The translations under genes and the position numbers were made by a program. The notes under the pieces are model-generated. The model did no database searches. It was not told the DNA's origin and saw nothing but the letters and a program-made list of their open reading frames with translations. A DNA stretch of 19,187 bases, taken from assembly GCA_905221605.1 (NCBI GenBank), contig CAJNDS010001427.1, forward strand, positions 1 to 19,187. Reading direction: 5' to 3'. The stretch is from Symbiodinium natans (Eukaryota > Sar > Dinophyceae > Suessiales > Symbiodiniaceae). This document shows, piece by piece, positions 8,190-17,067 of this stretch. Positions within the stretch are counted from its first letter, which is position 1, and each line of letters starts with the position of its first letter.

Positions 8190-8570
8190 TGGTTGGGGGC
8201 CTTGGCAGGGTGGTCGGGCAAGGGGCCAAGGCCAAGGGGCGTATTGTTGGGGGTCCTTGCGTTCTTGGCTCCCTTCGCTTGGGGGGCCCTTGGCCTGGGC
8301 CCTTGGCTGACAGGCGGCCCCTTGCCTTGGCGGGGACCTATTGGCCAGAAGCCCGATGCCCGCTTGGCCCAGAGGGCCCTTGGCCCGGAACCCCTTGGGC
8401 CCCCTTGGCCCGGGGGGCCCTTGGGCCGGGGGGGCCCCTTGGAGGGGGGCCCTTGGCCGGGGGGCCCTTGGCCCGGCGGGCGGCCCTTGGCCCGCGGGGG
8501 CCCTTGGCCCGGGTGTTTGGGGGGCCTTGGTTCAGGGGGCCCTTGCCTCGGGGGGCCCTTGGCCCGGGCC
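8190..8570 (+). repeat. 16-bp minisatellite in C2
   Basis: The CCCGGGGGGCCCTTGG family, shorter and less regular than in C1 or C5, with units such as GGAGGGGGGCCC and CCCGCGGGGG. Confidence 0.92.
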
Positions 8571-8955
8571 AAAATCACGAAATTGAGCAACCAGCCTGCC
8601 TGGACCCCTCACCAGCCTCCTGGTCCAGGAATCCAGCTACCAGGGACCAGGGGGCCCCCGGGGGGGGGGGCCCGACAAACCCTGAACCCAAAACCCTGAA
8701 CCGACCTCCAGAGGCAAAGGGTTACGATTTGGGGTTATACTTTAGCTGCGCTAAAGGTGGTCTGGGTGCCGGCCATCCCTTAGCCGAGTACTGACGTTGT
8801 CGTAAAAAAGGCCGATGTCCGTTGGCCTGTCCAGGACAGACGGTGAGGCTTAACCCTCTCCTTTCCGTTTCTCTTTTCGCTTGGGCGCTCGGGCTGTAAG
8901 GCCCTCGGCCGAGCGTTCGGGGTCTGTCGCTCGACGGAAGCGACCCCTCACTTAG
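8571..8955. other. Conserved terminal segment of C2
   Basis: Nearly identical to the C1 segment. The CTTTAGC/GCTAAAG stem (8740-8756) is unchanged and the single difference there (TGC for TAC) falls in the loop. CTCACC in C1 is CTCTCC here, which weakens the TGAGG/CCTCA stem. Confidence 0.6.
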
Positions 8956-8993
8956 TTTAGGGTTTAGGGTTTAGGGTTTAGGGTTTAGGGTTT
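8956..8993 (+). repeat. Telomeric repeat block T5
   Basis: Only about five TTTAGGG units, the shortest complete block, joining C2 to D3. Confidence 0.97.
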
Positions 8994-9102
8994 ATAGAAA
9001 TTGTATAGGGTTTGGGTCCCAATAAGTTTTGAGCGAAAGTTTTGAGCGAAACGTTTTCTTTTTAGATTTTAGGTTTTAGGGTCGGCGTGGGGGGGGGTGG
9101 AA

Positions 9103-9903
9103 TCAAAATTAGCTCCCAAAGCTCAAAATTAGCTCCCGGAGCTCAACATTAACTCCCAGAGCTCAAAATTAATTCCCGGAGCTCAAAATTAGCTCAGAGC
9201 TCAAAATTAGCTCCCGGAGCTCAAAATTAGCTCCCGGCGCTCAAAATTAGCTCCCGGAGCTCAAAATTAGCTCCCGGAGCTCAAAATTAGCTCCCAGAGT
9301 TCAAAATTAGCTCCCGGAGCTCAAAATTAGCTCCCGGCGCTAAAAATTAGCTCCCGGAGCTCAAAATTAGATCCTAAAGCTCAAAATTATCAAAATTAAC
9401 TCCTGGAGCTCAAAATTAGCTCCCGGAGCTCAAAATTAGCTCCTAAAGCTTAAAATTGACTTTCGGGACTCAAAATTAGCTCCCGGAGCTCAAAATTAGT
9501 TCCCGGAGCTCAAATTAGCTCCCAGAGCTCAAAATTAGCTTTTGGAGCTCAAAATTAGCTCCCGGAGTTCAAAATTAGCTCCCGAAGCTCAAAAAAGTGA
9601 ACTCCCAGAGCTCAAAATTACCTAATTAGCTCCAAATTAGCTCCCAGAGCTCAAAATTAGGTCCCGGGGCTCAAAATTAGCTCCCGGAGCTTAAAATTTT
9701 CTCCCGGAGCTCAAAATTAACTCCCAGACCTCAAAATTAACTCCCGGCGCTCAAAATTAGCTCCCGGAGCTCAAAATTTCAAATTAGCTCTAAAGTTAGA
9801 ATTAAAATTAGCTCCGGAACTCAACAATTAGATCCCAAAGCTTCAAAAATTAGCCCCCCAATAAGCTCAAGATCAGCTTTTCAGAGCTGCAAAAAATTAG
9901 CTG
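9103..9903 (+). repeat. 20-bp minisatellite in D3
   Basis: About 40 units of CTCCCGGAGCTCAAAATTAG. A larger share of units keep CCCGG than in D1, especially between 9200 and 9400, so this array looks younger or more homogenised. It degrades toward 9780-9900. Confidence 0.95.
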
Positions 9904-10110
9904 GGGAGGGGGGGGGGGGGAGGGGGTGGGGGAGGAGGGGCGGGGGGGGGGGGGGGGGGAGGAGGGGGGGGGAGGAGGGGGGGGGGGAGGAGGGGGGGGG
10001 AGGAGGGGGGGGGAGGAGGAGGGGGGGGGAGGGGGGGGGGGGGAGGAGGGGGGGGGGGGGGGAGGAGGGGGGGAGTGGGGAAGGGCGGTGGGGGGCCGAA
10101 AGGTGCCGAA
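9904..10110 (+). repeat. GGGGAGGAGG polypurine tract in D3
   Basis: From 9942 to 10075, 134 bases hold only G and A, mostly G runs with GGAGGAGG steps. This favours triplex (H-DNA) and G-quadruplex formation. It sits where D2 has its own G-rich tract. Confidence 0.95.
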
Positions 10111-10170
10111 AGGGCGGGAGGGGGTTTTGAGGGGGAGGTCAGGGGAGGCAGGTTTAAGTTAATTGAATAT

Positions 10171-10260
10171 TTTGCTTCCCAGTAGGATTTTGAATCAATT
10201 TACTTAAACTTGGCCTCCCAGAAGCGTTTTGGATTAGTTTACTCAAACTCTGCTTGTCAG
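10171..10260 (+). repeat. 39-40 bp repeat at D3 right end
   Basis: Units 10171-10210 and 10211-10249 plus a partial third. Shared pattern: GCTTCCCAG or GCCTCCCAG, then GATTTTGAATCAATTTAC or GTTTTGGATTAGTTTAC, then T(T/C)AAACT. The unit's end reads as the reverse complement of the AGTTTAAGTAAATTGA motif in D1 and D4. Confidence 0.8.
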
Positions 10261-10327
10261 CTGTTTAGACAAATAACTTGGGAAATTCAGAATGATACCA
10301 CATACAATTTCTATTTATTTTGTCTTG

Positions 10328-10554
10328 AGGGTTTAGGGTTTAGGGTTTAGGGTTTAGGGTTTAGGGTTTAGGGTTTAGGGTTTAGGGTTAGGGGTTTAGG
10401 GGTTTAGGGTTTAGGGGTTTAGGGTTTAGGGGTTTAGGGTTTAGGGTTTAGGGTTTAGGGTTTAGGGTTTAGGGTTTAGGGTTTAGGGTTTAGGGTTTAG
10501 GGTTTAGGGTTTAGGGTTTAGGGTTTAGGGTTTAGGGTTTAGGGTTTAGGGTTT
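10328..10554 (+). repeat. Telomeric repeat block T6, with TTTAGGGG variants
   Basis: Longest block but one. TTTAGGG units with a cluster of 8-mer TTTAGGGG and a TTAGGGG variant between about 10384 and 10440, then perfect units to the D4 terminus. Confidence 0.97.
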
Positions 10555-10584
10555 ATAGAAATTGTATAGGGTTTGGGTCCCAAA

Positions 10585-10644
10585 AAGTTTTGAGCGAAAC
10601 GTTTTGAGCGAAAGTTTTGAGCGAAAGTTTTGAGCGAAACGTTT
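10585..10644 (+). repeat. GTTTTGAGCGAAA(C) short tandem repeat in D4
   Basis: Four units, one fewer than D1. Confidence 0.92.
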
Positions 10645-10734
10645 CTTTTTTAGATATTAGGTTTTAGGGTCGGCGTGGGGGGGGGGCGGTTTTTTGGAAC
10701 TAATTTTTCATTTTTGGGAGGGGGGGGGGGGCGG

Positions 10735-12430
10735 GCCCAGAGCTCAAAATTAGCTCCCAGAACTCAAAATTAGCTCCCAAAGCTCAAAATTAGCTCCTAG
10801 AGCTCAAAATTAGCTCCCCTGAGAAATTAGCTCCCAGACTCCCGGAGCTCAAAATTGGCTCCCGGAGCTCAAAATTGGCTCCCGGAGCTCCAAATTAGCT
10901 CCCAAAGCTCAAAATTAACTCCCAAAGCTCCAAATTAGCCGCCGGAGCTCAAAATTAGCTCCCCGGAACTCCAAATTAGCTCCCGGAGTTCCAAATTAGT
11001 TCCCAAAGCTCAAAATTAGCTCCCAAAGCTCGAAATTAGCTCCCAGAGCTCAAAATTAGCTCCCCAGAGCTCAAAATTAGCTCCCAAAGCTCAAAATTAA
11101 TTCCTGGAGCTCAAAATTAGCTCCCGGAGCTCAAAATTAGCTCCCGGAGCTCCAAATTAGCTCCCAAAGCTCAAAATTAGCTGCCGAAGCTCGCAATTAG
11201 CTCCCGGGCTCTTGGTGCTCAAAATTAGCTCCCAGAGCTCAAAATTAGCTCCCGGAGCTCAAAATTAGCTTTCAAAGCTCAATTAGGTCCCGGAGCTCAA
11301 AATTAGCTTCCAAAGCTCAAAATTAAGTCCGGAGCTCAAAATTAGCTCGGAGCTCAAAATTAGCTCGCGGAGCTCAAAATTAGCTTCCTTCCGGAGCTCA
11401 AAATTAACTCCCGGAGCTCAAAATTAGCTCCCCGAGCTCAAAATTAGCTCCCAAAGCTCAAAATTAGCTCCCAGAGCTCAAAATTAGCCCCCTGAGCTGA
11501 AAATTAGCTCCCGGAGCTCAAAAACTTGCTCCCGGAGCTCAAAATTAGCTCCCAAAGCTCGAAATTAGCTCAAAATTAGCCCCCGGCTCGAAATTAGCTC
11601 TTGGAGCTCAAAATTAGCTCAAATTTGCTCCCAGAGCTCAAAATTAGCTCCCGGAGCTGAAAATTAGCTCTCAAAGCTCAAAATTAGCTCCCTCAAATTT
11701 GCTCCCAGAGCTCAAAATTAGCTCCCCAGAGCTCAAAATTAGCTCTCAAAGCTCAAAATTAGCTCTCAACGCTGAAAATTAGGTCCCGAGCTGAAATTAG
11801 CTCGCAAAGCTCAAAATCAGCTCCGGTAGTTAAAATTAGCTCCCAGAGCTCAAAATTAACTCGCGGAGCTCAAAATTAATTCCCGGAACTCAAAATTAAA
11901 TCCCAAAGCTCCAAATTAGCTCCCAGACCTCAAAAGTAGGTTCCGGAGCTCAAAATTAGCTCCCAAAGCTCAAAATTAGCTCCCGGAGCTCAAAATTAAC
12001 TCCCAGAGCTCAAAATTAGCTCCCGGATCTTAAAATTAGCTCCTAAAGTTCAAAACTAGCTCCCAAAGCTCAAAATTAGCTCCCGGAGGACAAAATTAGC
12101 TCCTGGAGCTCAAAAATTCCTCCCAAAGCTCAAAATTAGCTCCCGGAGCTCAAAATTAGCTCCCGGAGCTCAAAATTAGCTCCCGGAGCTCAAAATTAGC
12201 TCCCAGAGCTGAAAATTAACTCCCGGAGCTCAAAAACTCTCAAAATTAGCTCCAAATTAACTCCCAAAGCTCCAAATTAGCTCCCGAACTTCAAAATTAG
12301 TTCCCGGAGCTCAAAATTAGCTCCCGGAGCTCAAAATTAGCTCCCAGAATGCAAATTAATTCCCAGAAGCAAAAAATTAGCTCCTTCAAAGTTAACTCCC
12401 AAGGCTCAGAATTAGCTCTCAAAGCTCAAA
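10735..12430 (+). repeat. 20-bp minisatellite in D4
   Basis: The same order of variant units as 2564-4258, so it was copied as a block and not expanded independently. Confidence 0.96.
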
Positions 12431-12569
12431 ATAAGGCAACAAGGAGTTTAAGTAAATTGAGCATCCGAGCAGACAAAGGAGGTTTAAGTAAATTGGAAAA
12501 TAGGGCTCAGACAAATAATTTGGGAAATTCATAATGATAACACATACAATTTCTATTTATTTTGTCTTG

Positions 12570-12657
12570 AGGGTTTAGGGTTTAGGGTTTAGGGTTTAGG
12601 GTTTAGGGTTTAGGGTTTAGGGTTTAGGGTTTAGGGTTTAGGGTTTAGGGTTTAGGG
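12570..12657 (+). repeat. Telomeric repeat block T7
   Basis: About twelve perfect TTTAGGG units between D4 and C3, ending TTTAGGGGGTGTC. Confidence 0.97.
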
Positions 12658-12670
12658 GGTGTCAGGGGAG

Positions 12671-12709
12671 GGCGCGCGCTCGGGTGTGAAACACCCCGGG
12701 CCGCGCGCT
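12671..12709. repeat. Hairpin at left end of C3
   Basis: Inner stem GGGTGT (12682-12687), loop GAA, ACACCC (12691-12696), with the GC-rich outer arms. Identical to C2. Confidence 0.85.
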
Positions 12710-13203
12710 CGCGTTGCCCGTCAACCCACCCCGGCCACCCAAACTATACTCTATTAGGGTTTAGGGTTTATGGAATTTACTTTCTTGTGCTCTGATGCTT
12801 GCTTTGATGTTTTTAAAGTTGTGCTGTTAGGGTTTAAGCTGGGGTTGGGGGTAGCCTCGGCCCTTTTCGGGCCTTCGGCGTGTCAGGGCCCGTAGAGGCC
12901 CTTATTTATTTGAAGGTCAGGGAAACCCTTTGTGTCTGCTTTTGGATTCCCCTTCTTTAAGGGCCTCAATTAAGCATCGATTTCACTACCAAAAAATCGC
13001 ATTTTTCATTGCGGGTACGGGCATCTTGGGGTCCCCCTTCTTTTAGGGGGCCTTTTGAAGCCTTTTGAAGTATTTTGGTGGCTCTTGGGGTCTCTCGGGG
13101 CCTTGTTCGGACCTTCGGCGTGTCAGGGGCCGTAGAGGCTTTATTCATTTAAAGGTCAGGGAACCGATTAATGAATTTTTCGCCAATGAGTCTTTCAATC
13201 GCT

Positions 13204-13490
13204 AGGGTTTAAGCTCGGGTTCGGGGTAGCCTCGGCCCTTTTCGGGCCTTCGGTAAGTTAGGGCCCGTAGAGGCCCTTATTTGCTTGAAGGCCTTCGTAG
13301 GGTTTTGCGGTGTTAGGGTTTAAGCTGGGGTTCGGGGTAGCCTCGGCCCTTTTCGGGCCTTCGGCACGTTAGGGCCCGTAGAGGCCCTTATTTGCTTGAA
13401 GGCCGTCGTAGGGTTTTGCGGTGTCAGGGTTTAAGCTGGGGTTCGGGGTAGCCTCGGTCCTTTTCGGGCCTTCGGCACGTGGTAGGGGGG
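13204..13490 (+). repeat. 112-bp tandem repeat in C3
   Basis: Three units, each beginning AGGGTTTAAGCT. The last is cut short at GGCACGTGGTAGGG, with the CCCGTAGAGG part missing. Confidence 0.88.
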
Positions 13491-13694
13491 AGCCATCGAT
13501 TTCAATTAAAAAAGAACATTTTTCATTGCGGGCAGGGGTGCCTAAAAACAATGTTTTCAATATTCAAAAATCGCATTTTTCATTGTGGGCACGGACAAAT
13601 CTTGTGGTCCCCCTTCTTTTAGTGGGCCTTTTGAAGCTTTTGAAGCCTTTTGGTGGCTCTTGGCGCCTCTTGGGGGCTTCCTAGGCCCTTAGCC

Positions 13695-14158
13695 GAGCCC
13701 TGGTTGGCAGGGGTGTTTGGGCATCTGGGGCCCTTGGCCCAGGTCTCTGGAGGGGGCTTGGGTCGGTCCGAGGCCCTTGGCCAGGCAAGGCCCTTGATGC
13801 GGCAAGGCCTTGGCCCGGCAAGGCAATGGCCCCTTGGGCCAAGGGCCCCCGGGCCAAGGGGGCCCTTGGTCCGGCCCCGAACCGACCAAGGGGCCCCCGG
13901 GCCAAGGCCCAAGACGGCCCCCTGGCCAAGGGACCGCAGGCCAAGCCCCCCCCAAGCGTTCCGGGCCAAGGGGCCCCCCACGCCAAGGGCTCCGCATGTG
14001 AAGGGGTTCCAGACAAGGGGCCAAGGGCCCGGACCCGGCTCTTGGTCCGGGGGCGCTTGCCCACAACCGGGGGGCCCTTGGCCCGGGGGGGGGCCCTTGG
14101 CCCGGGGGGGGGGCCCTTGGCCCAGGGGGGGGGCCCTTGGCCCGGAAGGCCTTTGCGT
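13695..14158. repeat. 16-bp minisatellite in C3, mixed orientation
   Basis: CCCTTGGCC units on + at the left (13729-13800), CCAAGGGCCCCC units (opposite orientation) from about 13833 to 13995, then forward units with long G runs (about 14070-14145). No other C copy shows such an inverted block. Confidence 0.88.
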
Positions 14159-14166
14159 GAAGCCCC

Positions 14167-14551
14167 AAAATCATGAAATTGAGCAACCAGCCTGCCTGGA
14201 CCCCTCGCCAGCCTCCTGGTCCAGGAATCCAGCTACCAGGGACCAGGGGGCCCCCGGGGCGGGGGGGGGGCCGAAACCCTGAACCCAAAACCCTGAACCG
14301 ACCTCCAGAGGCAAAGGGTTACGATTTGGGGTTATACTTTAGCTACGCTAAAGGTGGTCTGGGTGCCGGCCATCCCTTAGCCGAGTACTGACGTTGTCGT
14401 AAAAAAGGCCGATGTCCGTTGGCCTGTCCAGGACAGACGGTGAGGCTTAACCCTCACCTTTCCGTTTCTCTTTTCGCTTGGGCGCTCGGGCTGTAAGGCC
14501 CTCGGCCGAGCGTTCGGGGTCTGTCGCTCGACGGAAGCGACCCTCACTTAG
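14167..14551. other. Conserved terminal segment of C3
   Basis: As in C1, with an altered G run and CCGAAACCCTG at 14271, and GCGACCCTCAC with one C fewer near the end. Confidence 0.6.
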
Positions 14552-14643
14552 TTTAGGGTTTAGGGTTTAGGGTTTAGGGTTTAGGGTTTAGGGTTTAGGG
14601 TTTAGGGTTTAGGGTTTAGGGTTTAGGGTTTAGGGTTTAGGGT
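14552..14643 (+). repeat. Telomeric repeat block T8
   Basis: About thirteen perfect TTTAGGG units between C3 and C4. Confidence 0.97.
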
Positions 14644-14653
14644 GTCAGGGGAG

Positions 14654-14692
14654 GGCGCGCGCTCGGGTGTGAAACACCCCGGGCCGCGCGCT
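14654..14692. repeat. Hairpin at left end of C4
   Basis: Identical in its core to the C2 and C3 hairpins: GGGTGT-GAA-ACACCC with GC-rich arms. Confidence 0.85.
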
Positions 14693-15174
14693 CGCGTTGC
14701 CCGTCAACCCACCCCGGCCACCCAAACTATACTCTATTAGGGTTTAGGGTTTATGGAATTTACTTTCTTGTGCTCTGATGCTTGCTTTGATGTTTTTAAA
14801 ATTGCGCTATTAGGGTTTAAGCTGGGGTTGGGGGTAGCCTCGGCCCTTTTCGGGCCTTCGGCGTGTCAGGGCCCGTAGAGGCCCTTATTTATTTGAAGGT
14901 CAGGGAACCCTTTGTGTCTGCTCCTGGATTCCCCTTCTTTAAGGGCCTCAATTAAGCATCGATTTCACTATCAAAAAATCTCATTTTTCATTGCGGTACG
15001 GGCATCCTGGGGTCCCCCTTCTTTTAGGGGGCCTTTTGAAGCCTTTTGAAGCATTTTGGTGGCTCTTGGGGTCGCTCGGGGCCTTGTTCGGACCTTCGGC
15101 GTGTCAGAGGTTTTATTCATTTAAAGGTCAGGGAACCTATTCATGAGTTTTTCGCCAATGAGTATTTCAATCGC

Positions 15175-15440
15175 TAGGGTTTAAGCTCGGGTTCGGGGTA
15201 GCCTCGGCCCTTTTCGGGCCTTCGGCACGTTAGGGCCCGTAGAGGCCCTTATTTACTTGAAGGCCTTCGCAAGGTTTTGCGGTGTTAGGGTTTAAGCTGG
15301 GGTTCGGGGTAGCCTCGGCCCTTTTCGGGCCTTCGGCACGTTAGGGCCCGTAGAGGCCCTTATTTACTTTGGGGTTCGGGGTAGCCTCGGTCCTTTTCGG
15401 GCCTTCGGCACGTCAGGGCCCGTAGAGGTCCTTGCTGATT
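15175..15440 (+). repeat. 112-bp tandem repeat in C4
   Basis: Two full units, then a third joined in mid-unit (CTTATTTACTTTGGGGTTCGGG near 15360), so part of the junction between units was deleted. Confidence 0.85.
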
Positions 15441-15674
15441 TGGGGGGAGCCTCGATTTCAGTACTAAAAAAAAAGCAGTTTTCATTGCGGGCAGGGGTGC
15501 CTAAAACCATCGTTTTCAATATTGAAAAATCGCATTTTTCATTGTGGGCACGGACAAATCCTGTGGTCCCCCTTCTTTTATTTTAGTGGGCCTTTTGAAG
15601 CTTTTGAAGCCTTTTGGTGGCTCTTGGCGCCTCTTAAAAGCTGGGTGCGCGATTGGAGTTCCGGGGCGGGTCGG

Positions 15675-16412
15675 TCCCGGCTCGGCCCGGCAAGGGCCCT
15701 TGGCCCGTGCCCTTCACCCGGTGGGGCGGGCCGCCTGGTTGGGGCCGCGCTTGGCGCGGGGGGCTTGGCCGCCCTGGTTCAGAGCCTCGCTCTTGGTGTG
15801 GGCGGGCCACCCTTGGAGGGCCGCCCTTGGGGGGCCCGGTTGTGGGGGGCCCTGGCCCTTGGCCTGGCTGGCCCGGGGCGCCCTTGGCCCTGCCTGCGGG
15901 TCTGAGCCGGAATGGCCCGGGAAGCCCTTGGCCCGGGGGGGCCCTTGGCCGGGGGGCTTGGCCCGGGGGCCCTTGGCCCGGGTGGCCCTTGGCCCGGGGG
16001 GCCCTTGGCCCGGGGCCGAACCTTGGCCCGGGGGGCCCTTGGCCCGATGGCCCCTTGGCCCGGGGCCCTTGGCCCGGGGGGCCCTTGGCCCGTGGGGCCC
16101 TTGGAGAATGGCTCCATCTCGCGCCGAAGCATGTATGCACGACGTAGACGCCAACGCTGGCCGGGAGGGCTCACAGCAGCTTGGCCCGGGGGGCCCTTGG
16201 CCCTTGGCCCGGGGGGCCCTTGGCCCGGGGGCCGTTGGCCCGGGGGCCCTTCCCTTGGCGCGGGGGGCCCTTGGCCCGGGGGGGGCCCTTGGCCCGGGCC
16301 TCTTGGCCCGGAGGCCCTTGGCCCGGGGGGCCTTGGCCCGGGGGGCCCTTGGCCCGGGGGGCCCTTGGCCCGGGGGGCCCTTGGCCCGGGAGGCCCTTGG
16401 GTCGGGAGGCAT
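15675..16412 (+). repeat. 16-bp minisatellite in C4, with unique insert
   Basis: The longest of the five arrays, about 740 bp. It is interrupted at about 16103-16182 by sequence that does not fit the repeat. Regular CCCGGGGGGCCCTTGG units run from about 16320 to 16390. Confidence 0.92.
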
Positions 16413-16422
16413 CCAAAGCCCA

Positions 16423-16785
16423 AAATCACGAAATTGAGCAACCAGCCTGCCTGGACCCCCTCGCCAGCCTCCTGGTCCAGGAATCCAGCCACCAGGGGCC
16501 AGGGGGCCCCCGGGGGGGGGGGCCGGCAAACCCTGAACCCAAAACCCTGAACCGACCTCCAGAGGCCAAGGTTTACGATTTGGGGTTATACTTTAGCTAC
16601 GCTAAAGGTGGTCTGGGTGCCGGCCATCCCTTAGCCGAGTACTGACGTTGTCGTAAAAAAGGCCGATGTCCGTTGGCCTGTCCAGGACAGACGGTGAGGC
16701 TTAACCCTCACCTTTCCGTTTCTCTTTTCGCTTGGGCGCTCGGGCTGTAAGGCCCTCGGCCGAGCGTTCGGGGTCTGTCGCTTGG
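16423..16785. other. Terminal segment of C4, right end truncated
   Basis: Follows the other copies to GGGGTCTGTCGCT and then passes at once into TGGTTTAGGG. The right arm of the GTCGCT/AGCGAC stem and the CCCCTCACTTAG end are missing. Confidence 0.6.
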
Positions 16786-17016
16786 TTTAGGGTTTAGGGT
16801 TTAGGGTTTAGGGTTTAGGGTTTAGGGTTTAGGGTTTAGGGTCTAGGGTTTAGGGTTTAGGGTTTAGGGTTTAAGGGTTTAAGGGTTAAGGGTTTAAGGG
16901 TTTAAGGGTTTAGGGTTTAAGGGTTTAAGGGTTTAGGGTTTAGGGTTTAGGGTTTAGGGTTTAGGGTTTAGGGTTTAGGGTTTAGGGTTTAGGGTTTAGG
17001 GTTTAGGGTTTAGGGT
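16786..17016 (+). repeat. Telomeric repeat block T9, with TTTAAGGG variants
   Basis: About 230 bp. A cluster of TTTAAGGG 8-mers lies at about 16871-16935, flanked by perfect TTTAGGG; one GTCTAGGG unit lies near 16840. Confidence 0.97.
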
Positions 17017-17028
17017 GTGTCAGGGGAG

Positions 17029-17067
17029 GGCGCGCGCTCGGGTGTGAAACACCCCGGGCCGCGCGCT
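17029..17067. repeat. Hairpin at left end of C5
   Basis: Same GGGTGT-GAA-ACACCC core and GC-rich arms. The first difference from C2 lies outside the stem (GCGTCGCCC for GCGTTGCCC). Confidence 0.85.

Larger units (their letters stand above)
7154..8955 (+). repeat. Subtelomeric element C2
   Basis: Complete copy: hairpin (7166-7204), CAACCCACCCCGG tract, telomere-like TTAGGGTTTAGGGTTTATGG (7249-7268), AT-rich part, AAAAATCGCATTTTT motif (7487-7501), 112-bp repeat, minisatellite and terminal segment. Apart from the minisatellite it closely follows C1 and C5. The 60-codon minus frame at 7461-7643 also occurs in C1, C3 and C5 but is lost in C4. Confidence 0.9.
8994..10314 (+). mobile_element. Element D3, 13-bp inverted termini
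   Basis: Termini at 8994-9006 and 10302-10314. Two GTTTTGAGCGAAA units (9025-9055), a shorter 20-bp minisatellite (9103-9903), a G/A tract (9904-10110) and a distinct right end with 39-40 bp repeats (10171-10260). The last 50 bp (ACAAATAACTTGGGAAATTCAG onward) again match D1 and D4. No gene is seen; the glycine-rich frame at 9926-10162 comes from the GGA repeats. Confidence 0.6.
10555..12556 (+). mobile_element. Element D4, near-identical copy of D1
   Basis: Termini at 10555-10567 and 12544-12556. It follows D1 unit by unit through the whole 20-bp array, including its odd variants (for example the CTCTTGGTGCTC unit and the CTTCCTTCCGG unit). Differences seen: the GTTTTGAGCGAAA array is one unit shorter, small G-run length changes, and a few substitutions (GGAACTCC for GGAGCTCC near 10975; ACTCTC for ACTTTC near 12237; CCCAAGG for CCGAAGG near 12398). 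The neighbours differ: D1 is followed by D2, D4 by C3. Confidence 0.65.
12658..14551 (+). repeat. Subtelomeric element C3
   Basis: Complete copy with hairpin (12671-12709) and telomere-like TTAGGGTTTAGGG (about 12755-12770). It carries two AT-rich stems, GAACATTTTTCATTGCGGG and AAAAATCGCATTTTT (13565-13579), the second absent at that place in C1, C2 and C5 but present in C4. The minisatellite is unusual in switching orientation. The 60-codon minus frame is intact at 12966-13148. Confidence 0.9.
14644..16785 (+). repeat. Subtelomeric element C4, longest C copy
   Basis: Hairpin (14654-14692), AT-rich part, 112-bp repeat (15175-15440), long minisatellite and truncated terminal segment. Differences: a missing G in GCGGTACGG (about 14993) and loss of about 8 bp at GTGTCAGAGG (about 15107) break the 60-codon minus frame kept in the other C copies. 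It holds the best match to the B 60-bp motif (15507-15571) and an 80-bp unique insert in the minisatellite. Its left minisatellite flank (15640-15760) differs from the other copies. Confidence 0.9.
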
